A stretch of DNA of 6,412 nt, from NCBI GenBank assembly GCA_934444485.1, contig CAKSCN010000143.1, positions 1 through 6,412 on the forward strand, written 5' to 3'. This DNA comes from an uncultured Eubacteriales bacterium. GTDB taxonomy: Bacteria; Bacillota; Clostridia; Oscillospirales; CAG-382. Each line of letters starts with the position of its first letter. The stretch's first letter is position 1. The notes under the pieces were generated by a model. The model was given only the letters and a program-made list of their open reading frames with translations. It was not told the DNA's origin and did no database searches. Positions 1 to 5,924 of this stretch are shown here, piece after piece. Made by a program: the position numbers and the translations under genes.

Positions 1-2030
1 GTGTTCGACGCTGCGGTTATCGAAAGTCCCTCTTCGGGGTCTATCTTCATGACGATGTTCTCGACGCGGAAGTTCTTGCTCGTGTTCTTGAAGCTGAACG
101 AAAGGTCGAAGTCACGACCCGTCACAACGCTGTCGCCGCCGAAATCGTACTTTGAGAGAATGATGTTCGGGGTTGCGGCATTTGCGCCGTCTGCGTCTGC
201 GGTTACGACTGCCGGAATCTGCACCTTTTCGGACGCATTGCCCGACTGACGTGAGCCGTTAACAAGGTAGCTGTACGAAAGGTCGATGCCGAGGCTCTGA
301 GACTCGGAGCTTATCTTCTCTGCGGAAACAAGGTTAATAATGACGCTTGCCGTCTCGCCGGGAGCTATGGGCTCAAGTATCTTCGACGCAGAGGTCTCGT
401 TTATGATGAACGCCTCGGAGGGAGAATACTGAACAACGGGGTTCTCGAGGGTCTTGCCGCTGAGGTTCTTGAGAGTTACCGTTACCGCAAAGTTCTTGCC
501 TGCCTTAACCGCCGCCATAGGCTCGCGGGAAATCTCGACGAGGGGTGCGGGGGAGTTGTCGGTGTCCTTTTCGGTGACGGTTACGGGAATGTATATTTTC
601 TCCGTGGACGTGCCGTTCTGACGGGACTTGCCGTCGCTGTAGGTGTACTGAAGCTCGATGTTCAGAAACTGCGTGGGTGCGGTGATGGCGTCGAGCGCCT
701 TGAGCTTTACCGTGAACGACGCACTCTTTCCGGGAGCGATGTCGTCAAGCACTCTCGACGAGGTGCTTTCGTTGAGCATGAAGCTGTCTGGAGCGGTGAT
801 GAACACGATGGGCTTTACCGCCGCCGCACTGCCGATATTCTTTACGGTAACGACGACGTCAACAGCCTCGTTCGCCGCAATATTTCCCTTTATCTCGTTT
901 CTCGTAATCTCGAATACCGGCTTCGACTCGCCGTCGTCACGGGTAACGGTTACGGGAATGTAGAGCTTTTCGGTCGCCTCGCCGCTCGAGCGTGTGCCGC
1001 CTATCGTGTAGTAATACTTTACGTTTACGTCAAGCGCCTGCTGTGCGGAGGTTATTCTCTCGGTTGCCTTGAGCTTTACCGTGAACGAAACGCTCTTGCC
1101 GGGTTCGATGTTGGCAATAGCCTCGGAGGAGGTGTTCTGGTCGAGGAGGAAAGAGTCGGGGGCTGTGAAGAACGCAATGGGTTTATCGGCAACCGTGCCG
1201 CCGATGTTCTTGACGTTCACCGTCACGGTGACGCTTTCGCCTGCCGAAACGGTACCCTTTATCTCGCTCTTCGTTATCTGGAGAACAGGCTTTGTTTCGT
1301 CAGACTCGGTCGATAGAACGACGGGTATGTAGAGCTTTTCGGTCGCCTCACCACTTCTGCGGCTGCCGCCTGCGGTGTAGTAGAACTTAAAGCTTATGTC
1401 AATGCTCTGCTGGGGGTTCGTGATGTTGCCGAGTACCTTTATCGGAACGTCGAAGGTGGTCTTGCCGCCTGCGGCGATTGTCGTGAGATACTTTGAACCG
1501 GTGCTGTCGGTGAGCATGAAAGCGTCGGAGGTCGTGATGAAAGCGACGGGGGACGTAAGCTCATACGAACCGAGGTTTTCGATTGTAACGGGAACCTTGA
1601 CGTTGTCGCCCGACTTCACGGCGTTCGCTATCTCGCCTCTCGTTATTCTTATCTCGGGAGCCGTAACCTCGCTGTCAGCGGTCTTTTCCGCCTGAATGAG
1701 GAACTTCTTCTCTGCGGTCGCCGGTACAAGGGACGAACCGTTCCAGTAGTTGTAGCGGAGACTTACGGTTATGCTCTGCTGTTCGGAGGATATGGTGTCC
1801 TGCGCCTTGAGGGAAACGGTGAACGACGTGTTCTGTCCGCCCTTTGTGTAGGGGAGAGAATAGGTGTCGCTCGTGTCGGTGATAAAGAGCGCCTCGGAGG
1901 GACTTACCGTCGCAACGGGGGACTCGATAGTGGGCTTCGGAGAGAGGTTCTTGATGTTAAACTGAATCTTGTAGGTCTCGCCCGCCTTGATGAGAGACGG
2001 CGCATTCGCCATGGAGATTGCAACCTCAGG
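1..2030 (-). repeat. Coding tandem repeats of 369-375 bp (123-125 aa) inside the exported protein
   Basis: The repeats share an order of motifs: a P-x-[IV]-x-I opening, an AG(E/K)-x-(V/F) strand, a V-x-(V/L)KN(I/L) strand, a P-(I/V)-x-F-(I/T)-x-x-(P/S)(D/E)(S/A)F strand, a (I/T)xPG(K/E) turn, an (S)FTVKLKA strand, a YxYxxGxSRxSG hairpin and an EK-(L/I)-YIPV end strand. The end-strand residue falls at 273, 397, 520, 643 and 767, so the period is 124, 123, 123 and 124 residues. In DNA the shared end-strand codons start at 591, 960 and 1329, exactly 369 bp apart. Copies three and four are the most alike, even at nucleotide level, which suggests recent unequal duplication. The first copy is the most diverged. 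Confidence 0.85.
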
Positions 2031-2519
2031 CTCGCTCATTTCGTCAGATCCGGAGGTGTTGCCGCTCGAGCCTCTGATGTTGTCGTATTCGCTGACGGCG
2101 ATGCCTATGACCTGATCCTCTTTCGTCGAGGGGTTGGTCACACGAATGCGCAGGTCTGAGCTTCTCTTGCTGCAAAGGAGGTTCGTGAAGCACACGGATA
2201 CCGTGTCCGCAGTTCTGCCGTCTATAATGACTCTGTGGTCGAACACATTGCCGACAAAGGAGCTTTCGCTTGCGATGCGGAAGGAGCTTTCGGTGTAGTC
2301 CTCGGGGGACGTGCCGTCAAGCACCTTAAAGGTAACGGTGGCGTTGCAGGAATCGCCGGTGTAGATAACGCCGAGAATGTTTATTCCCGAGGTGTCGGTG
2401 AGCTTGTAGCCTATGGCACGCACAAAGTCGTTCGCCGCAGCGGCGTTGAAGCACGAGCCGATTATCATCATCAGTGCAAGTACTGTGGCTGTTATGCCCG
2501 ACGTCAGTTTTCTTTTCAT
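1..2519 (-). CDS. Large exported tandem-repeat (CARDB/COG1361-like) protein, 3' end beyond window
   Basis: An open frame runs from ATG at 2519 to the left edge with no stop, giving 839 visible codons. The start is fixed by an AAGGAAAGGA ribosome binding site at 2530-2539, ten bases upstream. Residues 1-29 form an export signal: KRK, then a hydrophobic run to about residue 20, then an AAAA stretch ending at residue 29 that suits signal peptidase I. Residues 30-150 are an N-terminal domain with three cysteines (58, 110, 116). A Gly/Ser-rich linker follows at about 149-162, then beta-rich repeats starting near residues 164, 288, 411, 534, 659 and 784, the last cut by the edge. The repeats resemble CARDB/COG1361 'S-layer-like' Ig-fold modules; this assignment comes from pattern and composition, not a search. 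The ABC ATPase gene lies 267 bases upstream on the same strand. In related Clostridia I recall such proteins beside MacB-type ABC genes, so an extracytoplasmic adaptor or sensor role is inferred. No membrane anchor is visible; it would lie beyond the edge. No convincing promoter sits in front of the gene, so readthrough from the ATPase gene is likely. Confidence 0.85.
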   Translation of the reverse strand, partial: MKRKLTSGITATVLALMMIIGSCFNAAAANDFVRAIGYKLTDTSGINILGVIYTGDSCNATVTFKVLDGTSPEDYTESSFRIASESSFVGNVFDHRVIIDGRTADTVSVCFTNLLCSKRSSDLRIRVTNPSTKEDQVIGIAVSEYDNIRGSSGNTSGSDEMSEPEVAISMANAPSLIKAGETYKIQFNIKNLSPKPTIESPVATVSPSEALFITDTSDTYSLPYTKGGQNTSFTVSLKAQDTISSEQQSITVSLRYNYWNGSSLVPATAEKKFLIQAEKTADSEVTAPEIRITRGEIANAVKSGDNVKVPVTIENLGSYELTSPVAFITTSDAFMLTDSTGSKYLTTIAAGGKTTFDVPIKVLGNITNPQQSIDISFKFYYTAGGSRRSGEATEKLYIPVVLSTESDETKPVLQITKSEIKGTVSAGESVTVTVNVKNIGGTVADKPIAFFTAPDSFLLDQNTSSEAIANIEPGKSVSFTVKLKATERITSAQQALDVNVKYYYTIGGTRSSGEATEKLYIPVTVTRDDGESKPVFEITRNEIKGNIAANEAVDVVVTVKNIGSAAAVKPIVFITAPDSFMLNESTSSRVLDDIAPGKSASFTVKLKALDAITAPTQFLNIELQYTYSDGKSRQNGTSTEKIYIPVTVTEKDTDNSPAPLVEISREPMAAVKAGKNFAVTVTLKNLSGKTLENPVVQYSPSEAFIINETSASKILEPIAPGETASVIINLVSAEKISSESQSLGIDLSYSYLVNGSRQSGNASEKVQIPAVVTADADGANAATPNIILSKYDFGGDSVVTGRDFDLSFSFKNTSKNFRVENIVMKIDPEEGLSITAASN

Positions 2520-2596
2520 TTTTGTGAGGTCCTTTCCTTAAAATATAATTAATCTTCAAAGAATTATGTATCGTGCGGAAGCGGTATTTTCTCAAA

Positions 2597-2746
2597 GGGA
2601 AACCCCCGGCGAGGGTTTCCCCTCTTGCCTCCCACAGGTCGGCAATTCACCCCATCCTGCGCTTTGTGAAGGCAAAGGGTATTTCGCCGTTGCGACGGCG
2701 ACCAAAGGCGCCGCCTTTGGGAACCGCAAGCCTTTAAAAAGGCTTG
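2597..2746. repeat. Intergenic array of five consecutive hairpin palindromes
   Basis: This lies in the 267-base spacer between the ATPase and the repeat-protein gene. Five inverted repeats follow one another: 2597-2605 with 2613-2621 (9 bp, GGGAAACCC), 2662-2666 with 2673-2677 (5 bp), 2684-2690 with 2695-2701 (7 bp), 2702-2710 with 2712-2720 (9 bp, CCAAAGGCG) and 2727-2735 with 2738-2746 (9 bp, CAAGCCTTT). The third and fourth abut without a gap. None has a good U-tract on the minus strand; the first is followed only by TTTGAG. They are therefore weak as terminators. The block resembles the dispersed palindromic intergenic elements common in Ruminococcaceae genomes (inference). It may shape or protect the mRNA between the two cistrons. 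No gene is seen in the spacer. Confidence 0.7.
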
Positions 2747-2786
2747 ACCGAAACTTTATAACAATACACCCATAAGCCGTTCCGAC

Positions 2787-3521
2787 TTATTTCGGCACAC
2801 AGCTTTCAACGTATTCGTCCTTGACGATAAGTCCGTCCACAAGCGTTACGATATGGTCCGCGTACTTCGCCATTTCCGGGTCGTGCGTTACAAGGACTAT
2901 CGTCTGGCTGTTTTTTCTCGCAAAGCCGCATATCATCTGCATTACCTCAACCGTCGTCTTTGAGTCAAGGTTGCCCGTCGGCTCGTCGGCGAATACAACG
3001 TCCGGATTTCCGATAAACGCTCTCGCAATGCCGACTCTCTGCTGCTGTCCGCCCGACATCTGACCCGGGTAGTGGTCGAGTCTGTTCGAGAGTCCGACCT
3101 TGTCGAGTATCTCTATCGCCTCTTTCGTCCGCTCCGGCTTCGGAACGCCCCTGAACATAAGCGGCATCGCAACGTTTTCGACCGCCGTCAGCGACGACAT
3201 AAGATTGTATGACTGGAAAACGAACCCTATGTGCTTCTGCCTGAATGCGGCAAGCGTTTCCTCGGACATTTTCGTGACCGATACGCCGCCGATAAGCACC
3301 TCGCCATAGGTCGGTTTTTCGAGACCTGCAAGCTGGTTTAAAAGCGTACTCTTTCCCGAACCCGACGTACCGAAGATACAGCATATTTCGCCTCGGTACA
3401 CCTTCATGTTTATGCGCTTGAGCGCAACGACCGTATCGTCGGCAAGGCGGTATTCCTTGCGTATGTCGCGCACATCGATTATCGGATGCCGTCCGGCCGC
3501 ATTTGGATTTTGTGAAATCAC
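2787..3521 (-). CDS. ABC transporter ATP-binding protein, MacB/LolD class
   Basis: This 244-residue protein is the cytoplasmic motor of an ABC transporter. All nucleotide-binding motifs are intact, numbered from the GTG start: Walker A GTSGSGKST at 51-59, Q-loop Gln103 in FVFQSYNL, signature MSGGQQQR at 155-162, Walker B VVFADE at 175-180 with catalytic Glu180, D-loop GNLDS at 183-187 and switch His213 in VTHD. The length and the stretch SSLTAVENVAMPLMFRG after the Q-loop are typical of the MacB/LolD/FtsE-like group, which works with FtsX-fold permeases. The GTG at 3521 is chosen because AAGGAGGG at 3527-3534 lies five bases upstream. An in-frame ATG at 3632 would add 37 residues unlike the family and has no such site. 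Downstream on the same strand is the large exported repeat protein. No permease is visible, and I infer it beyond the left edge. The substrate cannot be read from the ATPase. Confidence 0.93.
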   Translation of the reverse strand: MISQNPNAAGRHPIIDVRDIRKEYRLADDTVVALKRINMKVYRGEICCIFGTSGSGKSTLLNQLAGLEKPTYGEVLIGGVSVTKMSEETLAAFRQKHIGFVFQSYNLMSSLTAVENVAMPLMFRGVPKPERTKEAIEILDKVGLSNRLDHYPGQMSGGQQQRVGIARAFIGNPDVVFADEPTGNLDSKTTVEVMQMICGFARKNSQTIVLVTHDPEMAKYADHIVTLVDGLIVKDEYVESCVPK

Positions 3522-3820
3522 ATTCTCCCTCCTTCGGAAGTTTTCTGACCTTGGTGTTTTAGACGTATTTGGCACGGAAAAGTTTCGCATAATAAAGTAA
3601 ATTTTCAAAGATTTTTCACTCCGTGCGGACACGTTTTCTTAATGTCATCATTATAATTGAGAATAGCGTACCGCATATGAAATAATTCTTAAAAAACTCT
3701 TAAATAAGAGCCGAACGGCACGACACACGTATATTTTTGTGAAAGTGCGACAAAATACAAGGTGAAGCGGCACGCAAAATTTACGCAGTATACAAAGTTG
3801 CCGAAATCTCAAAAAAAGTG
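3522..3820. other. AT-rich intergenic spacer between ABC operon and tRNA operon
   Basis: I see no convincing gene in these 299 bases. On the minus strand a possible -10 box TATAAT (3650-3655) could serve the ABC operon with a leader of about 120 bases, but no good -35 lies at the right distance. A second weak candidate is TATTAT at 3589-3594. The strong ribosome binding site of the ATPase gene occupies 3527-3534. An open frame at 3651-3854 on the minus strand has no ribosome binding site and low-complexity AT-rich content, so it is not called. Confidence 0.5.
3691..3710 (-). terminator. Possible weak intrinsic terminator or attenuator on minus strand
   Basis: Read on the minus strand, CTCTTA and TAAGAG (3705-3710 and 3697-3702) form a short A/U-rich stem with a tiny loop, followed directly by six T residues (3691-3696). 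The stem is weak. It could end stray antisense transcription coming from the tRNA operon, or act in a long leader of the ABC operon if that operon has a promoter further upstream. Either role is inference. Confidence 0.35.
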
Positions 3821-3849
3821 TTGACATTTGCCCCTTTGCGTGGTATAAT
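3821..3849 (+). promoter_or_regulatory. Consensus sigma-A promoter with extended -10 for the tRNA operon
   Basis: TTGACA at 3821-3826 and TATAAT at 3844-3849 are separated by exactly 17 bases, and TGG just before the -10 box gives the extended TGn element. The -35 box is preceded by a run of A residues that may act as an UP-like element. Transcription should start near 3856, leaving a leader of about 66 bases before the first tRNA. In the leader, GAGAC at 3860-3864 can pair with GTCTC at 3908-3912. Confidence 0.93.
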
Positions 3850-3921
3850 ATCATTCGTTGAGACGAGATAATACTTCTCTTTCGACTCTTACCTCAAACC
3901 GAGCTTTGTCTCGAACAAAAT

Positions 3922-3996
3922 GCTGGTGTGGCTCAATGGCAGAGCAGCTGATTTGTAATCAGCAGGTTGATGGTTCGACTCCGTTCACCAGCTCCA
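3922..3996 (+). tRNA. tRNA-Thr (anticodon TGT)
   Basis: The 75-base gene folds as a standard cloverleaf. The acceptor stem GCTGGTG pairs with CACCAGC at 3986-3992, the anticodon stem GCTGA/TCAGC encloses the loop TTTGTAA with anticodon TGT at 3954-3956, and the T-loop is TTCGACT. The discriminator is T at 3993 and CCA is encoded at 3994-3996. The anticodon reads ACA (and by wobble other ACN) threonine codons. The T-stem contains two G-U pairs. It is the first gene of a two-tRNA operon, with only three bases before the next tRNA. Confidence 0.96.
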
Positions 3997-3999
3997 TAT

Positions 4000-4084
4000 G
4001 GGAGCGTTCCCGAGCGGCCAAAGGGGGCAGACTGTAAATCTGTTGTCTCTGACTTCGGTGGTCCGAATCCACCCGCTCCCACCA
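4000..4084 (+). tRNA. tRNA-Tyr (anticodon GTA)
   Basis: This 85-base gene has the long variable arm expected of bacterial tRNA-Tyr. The acceptor stem GGGAGCG pairs with CGCTCCC at 4074-4080. The anticodon loop CTGTAAA carries GTA at 4034-4036, which reads UAC and UAU. The variable arm around 4041-4056 can form its own stem, and CCA is encoded at 4082-4084 after discriminator A. It is co-transcribed with tRNA-Thr and followed within seven bases by a terminator. Confidence 0.96.
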
Positions 4085-4090
4085 TAAAGA

Positions 4091-4120
4091 AAGTCGTCAT
4101 ATGGCGGCTTTTTTTGTTTT
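4091..4120 (+). terminator. Strong intrinsic terminator of the tRNA operon
   Basis: AAGTCGTC at 4091-4098 pairs with GGCGGCTT at 4103-4110, giving eight base pairs with two G-U wobbles and an ATAT loop. A T-rich tract to 4120, interrupted by one G, follows at once. The wobble pairs only work in plus-strand RNA, which fits termination of the tRNA transcript. Confidence 0.92.
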
Positions 4121-4164
4121 TGTAAAGGTAAATTGTGAAGGAAATTGCGGGGCGAGTCGCATTT

Positions 4165-4344
4165 CGGAGTTGGAGCGTGTGCGGCGATGGGAGAAAAATG
4201 CGGAATGCGGAATGCGGAATGCATAATTGGCGTTGAAAAGCTGCGCTTTTCTTCATTAATTATGTGGTGCGGAGTTTGAGGCTGTGCGACGACGGGAAAG
4301 CGGATTTTATCTGAGGTCGTTGGTGTTTGCGATTGTGCGGTTAT
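4165..4344. repeat. Degenerate direct repeats enclosing GCGGAAT iterations and a compound palindrome
   Basis: A unit of about 28 bases occurs at 4165-4192 and 4270-4297, about 23 of 28 identical, both beginning CGGAGTT and ending GGGA. A weaker third copy lies at 4322-4344. Between the first two copies are three tandem GCGGAAT units (about 4200-4220). These are followed by a compound palindrome at 4222-4264: CATAATT at 4222-4228 pairs with AATTATG at 4258-4264, and inside it GAAAAGC at 4235-4241 pairs with GCTTTTC at 4245-4251. No gene is seen. The structure looks like a decayed small non-autonomous element or a dispersed intergenic repeat. Confidence 0.55.
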
Positions 4345-4576
4345 TCCGAGGCTCATTGGTGTACCGTAGGGGAGAGTGCGAACCTCGAGTTACGTACACG
4401 CCAAAGAGCTTGATTTTCCCCGAATTTCCCAAAAGCGAGTGCCAACTCCCGAGTTTCACACTACCCAAAAAGCCTTATCTTTCCGTAATTTGTCGTCGAA
4501 CGAAGTGAGGTACAAATTTCGGGAACGGGAGAAGGTAAAAATTACAGTCCCACAAAGTTTGATGCTACAAAAATCT
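4345..4576. other. Intergenic stretch without a recognisable gene
   Basis: No reading frame here has a ribosome binding site or recognisable protein content. The only structures seen are an inverted repeat AATTTGT at 4487-4493 with ACAAATT at 4512-4518, and a short one, AACTC at 4444-4448 with GAGTT at 4451-4455. The motif GAACGAAGTGAGG sits in the loop of the first. Confidence 0.5.
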
Positions 4577-4623
4577 AAGTCGGTCACTTGCGTATATGAT
4601 GCGCATATGTGCGCCACCGACTT
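4577..4623 (+). other. Long hairpin, possibly a structured RNA
   Basis: AAGTCGGT at 4577-4584 pairs perfectly with ACCGACTT at 4616-4623. After a small internal loop, GCGTATATG at 4590-4598 pairs with CATATGTGC at 4604-4612 around the loop ATGCG. This makes 17 base pairs, two of them G-U wobbles that hold only in plus-strand RNA. No T-tract follows, so it is not an ordinary terminator. No plus-strand promoter for it was recognised. Confidence 0.5.
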
Positions 4624-4660
4624 TCGCACTTTATTCGATTAGATGTGTCCTTGCCCATTT

Positions 4661-4794
4661 CACGACGGAGTCCTCGACGACGTCGTGCGGTATTTCTCGG
4701 ATTAAATACAATCCGTCCCCTGCAAAGCGAAGCTTTGCTCCTTAAAGTCTTTTGGCGAAAGCCGTTATCGGCGTCGCTCTTTTCTTCAGAAAAG
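4661..4794. repeat. Hairpin-rich tract downstream of the LysR-type gene
   Basis: Small inverted repeats follow each other: CACGAC 4661-4666 with GTCGTG 4682-4687 (which overlaps the perfect palindrome ACGACGTCGT at 4677-4686), CGGATT 4698-4703 with AATCCG 4710-4715, GCAAAGC 4722-4728 with GCTTTGC 4732-4738, GCCG 4761-4764 with CGGC 4769-4772, and CTTTTCT 4779-4785 with AGAAAAG 4788-4794. None is followed by a clear T-tract in the direction of the LysR-type gene. Termination of that gene is therefore unclear. No gene is supported between 4624 and 4826. Confidence 0.5.
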
Positions 4795-4826
4795 AACACC
4801 CCCGTAAACTCCCGTAAAGCCCCGCC

Positions 4827-5702
4827 TCACGCTTCGATGAAACTGCCGTCCTTTGCGACCGAGAGAGCGAAATTCATGAAAGCTTTTCCGGCGGCTGAGA
4901 TGACGTCGCCGTACGCAACGCAGACCTCGCGGAAAATGGGCGGAGTCAGCGCACGCACCTCAATGTTCTGGTGATGCCTGTGAAGCACGAGCTTCGGCAG
5001 TATCGACACGCCCAACCCCTGCTCAACCATGTTCATTATCGTGTAGTCGTCGTATACCCTGTATTGCCGATCAGGCTCTATCCCTGCCGTCTTGAAATAC
5101 TCCGTAGGCTCGCTCTTTTTGCCCTGGTCGAGAAATATAAACGGCTCACCGTCAAAGTCGCTCAGCCTCAAAGCGTCAAGCCTCGCCTTCGGATGGTTCG
5201 GCGGCAGTATCATCACCATCTCGTCCCGAAGAAGAAACTCCTTCGTCAGCTTGTCCGCAACGTCTACTGTCAGGAAGCCGAAATCCACCACGCCCTCCTT
5301 TATCCATACCTTAACCGTCTCGTAGTCCGCCTGCAAAAGCTTGAACTTCACCGACGGATACACCTGCTTGAACCGCTTTATCGCATACGGCAGAAAGTTC
5401 GCCGATATACTTGCAAACGCCCCTATCCTTATCTCCGCACCGTCAAGATTGTTTATCGCCGAGCTTTGCCCCAAAACGCTTGCGTAGTCGTCGCAAAGAC
5501 GCCTTATAAACGGCAGCATCGCTTTTCCGTCGGCCGTCAGGTGTATTCCGTGCTTCGTCCTCGTGAACAGCGTCACGTTAAGCTCCTCCTCAAGCGACTT
5601 TATCATCTGACTCACCGCCGACTGCGTGTAACCGAAAAGCTCCGCCGTCTTCGTGAAGTTCTCGGTCTCCGTCACCGAAAGAAACACTCTGTACTTTATC
5701 AT
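4827..5702 (-). CDS. LysR-type transcriptional regulator
   Basis: This 291-residue protein has the full length of the LysR family. Residues 1-60 form the winged helix-turn-helix: F16-TKTAELFGYTQSAVSQ at 16-32 is the two-helix DNA-binding core, followed by SLEEELNVTLFTR ending at residue 48. A linker helix follows, and residues from about 90 to the end form the effector-binding domain, which opens with EIRIGAFASISANFLP. The start ATG at 5702 has an AGGGGA ribosome binding site seven bases upstream. It is transcribed away from a substrate-binding lipoprotein gene, the usual layout in which the regulator controls its divergent neighbour. The effector is unknown; a ligand related to the transported solute is a reasonable guess. 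Its own promoter is near-perfect, and a candidate operator covers its transcription start, which suggests autorepression. Confidence 0.95.
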   Translation of the reverse strand: MIKYRVFLSVTETENFTKTAELFGYTQSAVSQMIKSLEEELNVTLFTRTKHGIHLTADGKAMLPFIRRLCDDYASVLGQSSAINNLDGAEIRIGAFASISANFLPYAIKRFKQVYPSVKFKLLQADYETVKVWIKEGVVDFGFLTVDVADKLTKEFLLRDEMVMILPPNHPKARLDALRLSDFDGEPFIFLDQGKKSEPTEYFKTAGIEPDRQYRVYDDYTIMNMVEQGLGVSILPKLVLHRHHQNIEVRALTPPIFREVCVAYGDVISAAGKAFMNFALSVAKDGSFIEA

Positions 5703-5718
5703 TTTTCCGTCCCCTGTA

Positions 5719-5733
5719 ATAACTTTTTCTTAT
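5719..5733. promoter_or_regulatory. Candidate LysR-type operator 1 (ATAA-N7-TTAT)
   Basis: ATAA at 5719-5722 and TTAT at 5730-5733 form a dyad with a seven-base spacer, within the wider match TGTAATAAcTTTTTcTTAT. It covers about +2 to +16 of the predicted transcript of the LysR-type gene, a position suited to autorepression. The same dyad form, ATAA-N7-TTAT, is described for the LysR-family regulator CcpC of Bacillus. Confidence 0.6.
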
Positions 5734-5740
5734 CATTACT

Positions 5741-5769
5741 ATTATAACAATTTATTACGCTTCTGTCAA
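5741..5769 (-). promoter_or_regulatory. Consensus sigma-A promoter of the LysR-type gene
   Basis: On the minus strand TTGACA (5764-5769) and TATAAT (5741-5746) are exactly 17 bases apart, and TGT just before the -10 box gives the extended element. The predicted start is near 5734, leaving a leader of about 32 bases before the ATG at 5702. So strong a promoter for a regulator fits control by repression. Confidence 0.9.
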
Positions 5770-5802
5770 GTGCGTATCCGCAACCGTTTTTGCCACACTG
5801 TA

Positions 5803-5817
5803 ATAAGTTTTCCTTAT
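5803..5817. promoter_or_regulatory. Candidate LysR-type operator 2 (ATAA-N7-TTAT)
   Basis: ATAA at 5803-5806 and TTAT at 5814-5817 lie in the longer perfect inverted repeat TAATAAG-N5-CTTATTA (5801-5819). The dyad begins 84 bp after operator 1 and 85 bp before operator 3. It is centred near -76 of the LysR-type gene promoter and near -150 of the lipoprotein promoter. Confidence 0.6.
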
Positions 5818-5887
5818 TATAAACACGCAAACCATTCGCATTGCTTACGCCACACCGATTTTCCGACCGCCCTGCCGTACCTTTATC

Positions 5888-5902
5888 ATAAGTATTTCTT
5901 AT
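5888..5902. promoter_or_regulatory. Candidate LysR-type operator 3 (ATAA-N7-TTAT), near -65 of the lipoprotein promoter
   Basis: ATAA at 5888-5891 and TTAT at 5899-5902 form the third dyad, with ATAAG/CTTAT arms. Its centre near 5895 lies about 65 bases before the predicted start at 5960, the standard recognition position of LysR-type activators. The bases after it resemble those after operator 2 (about 20 of 26 shared, both reaching CATTCGC), so the two may come from duplication. Single ATAA half-sites at 5913-5916 and next to the -10 box could be the secondary activation site. Confidence 0.65.
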
Positions 5903-5924
5903 TACAAACATCATAATCATTCGC

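Noticed and set aside
658..1695. Several plus-strand open frames of about 90-100 codons
   Set aside because: They are periodic shadows of the minus-strand repeat protein and recur because the coding repeats recur.
2566..2775. A 69-codon plus-strand open frame
   Set aside because: It covers the palindrome array and has no family signal or ribosome binding site. Such frames are a common artefact of intergenic repeats.
3522..3632. Longer start for the ABC ATPase at ATG 3632
   Set aside because: It would add 37 residues not seen in the family, while the GTG at 3521 has an excellent ribosome binding site five bases upstream.
3933..4356. Two minus-strand open frames overlapping the tRNA genes
   Set aside because: They are antisense to tRNA-Thr and tRNA-Tyr and give the familiar false proteins with RTTEVRDNRFTVCP-like and LLITNQL-like strings. 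The tRNAs, promoter and terminator on the plus strand explain the sequence.
4971..5747. A 258-codon plus-strand open frame
   Set aside because: It lies antisense to the LysR-type gene, has an Arg/His/Leu-rich composition typical of a complementary frame, and has no ribosome binding site.
5719..5902. CRISPR-like spacing of the three dyads
   Set aside because: The repeated element is a 15-19 bp regulatory palindrome with degenerate arms, the spacers are 69-70 bp and include promoters, and no cas gene is present.
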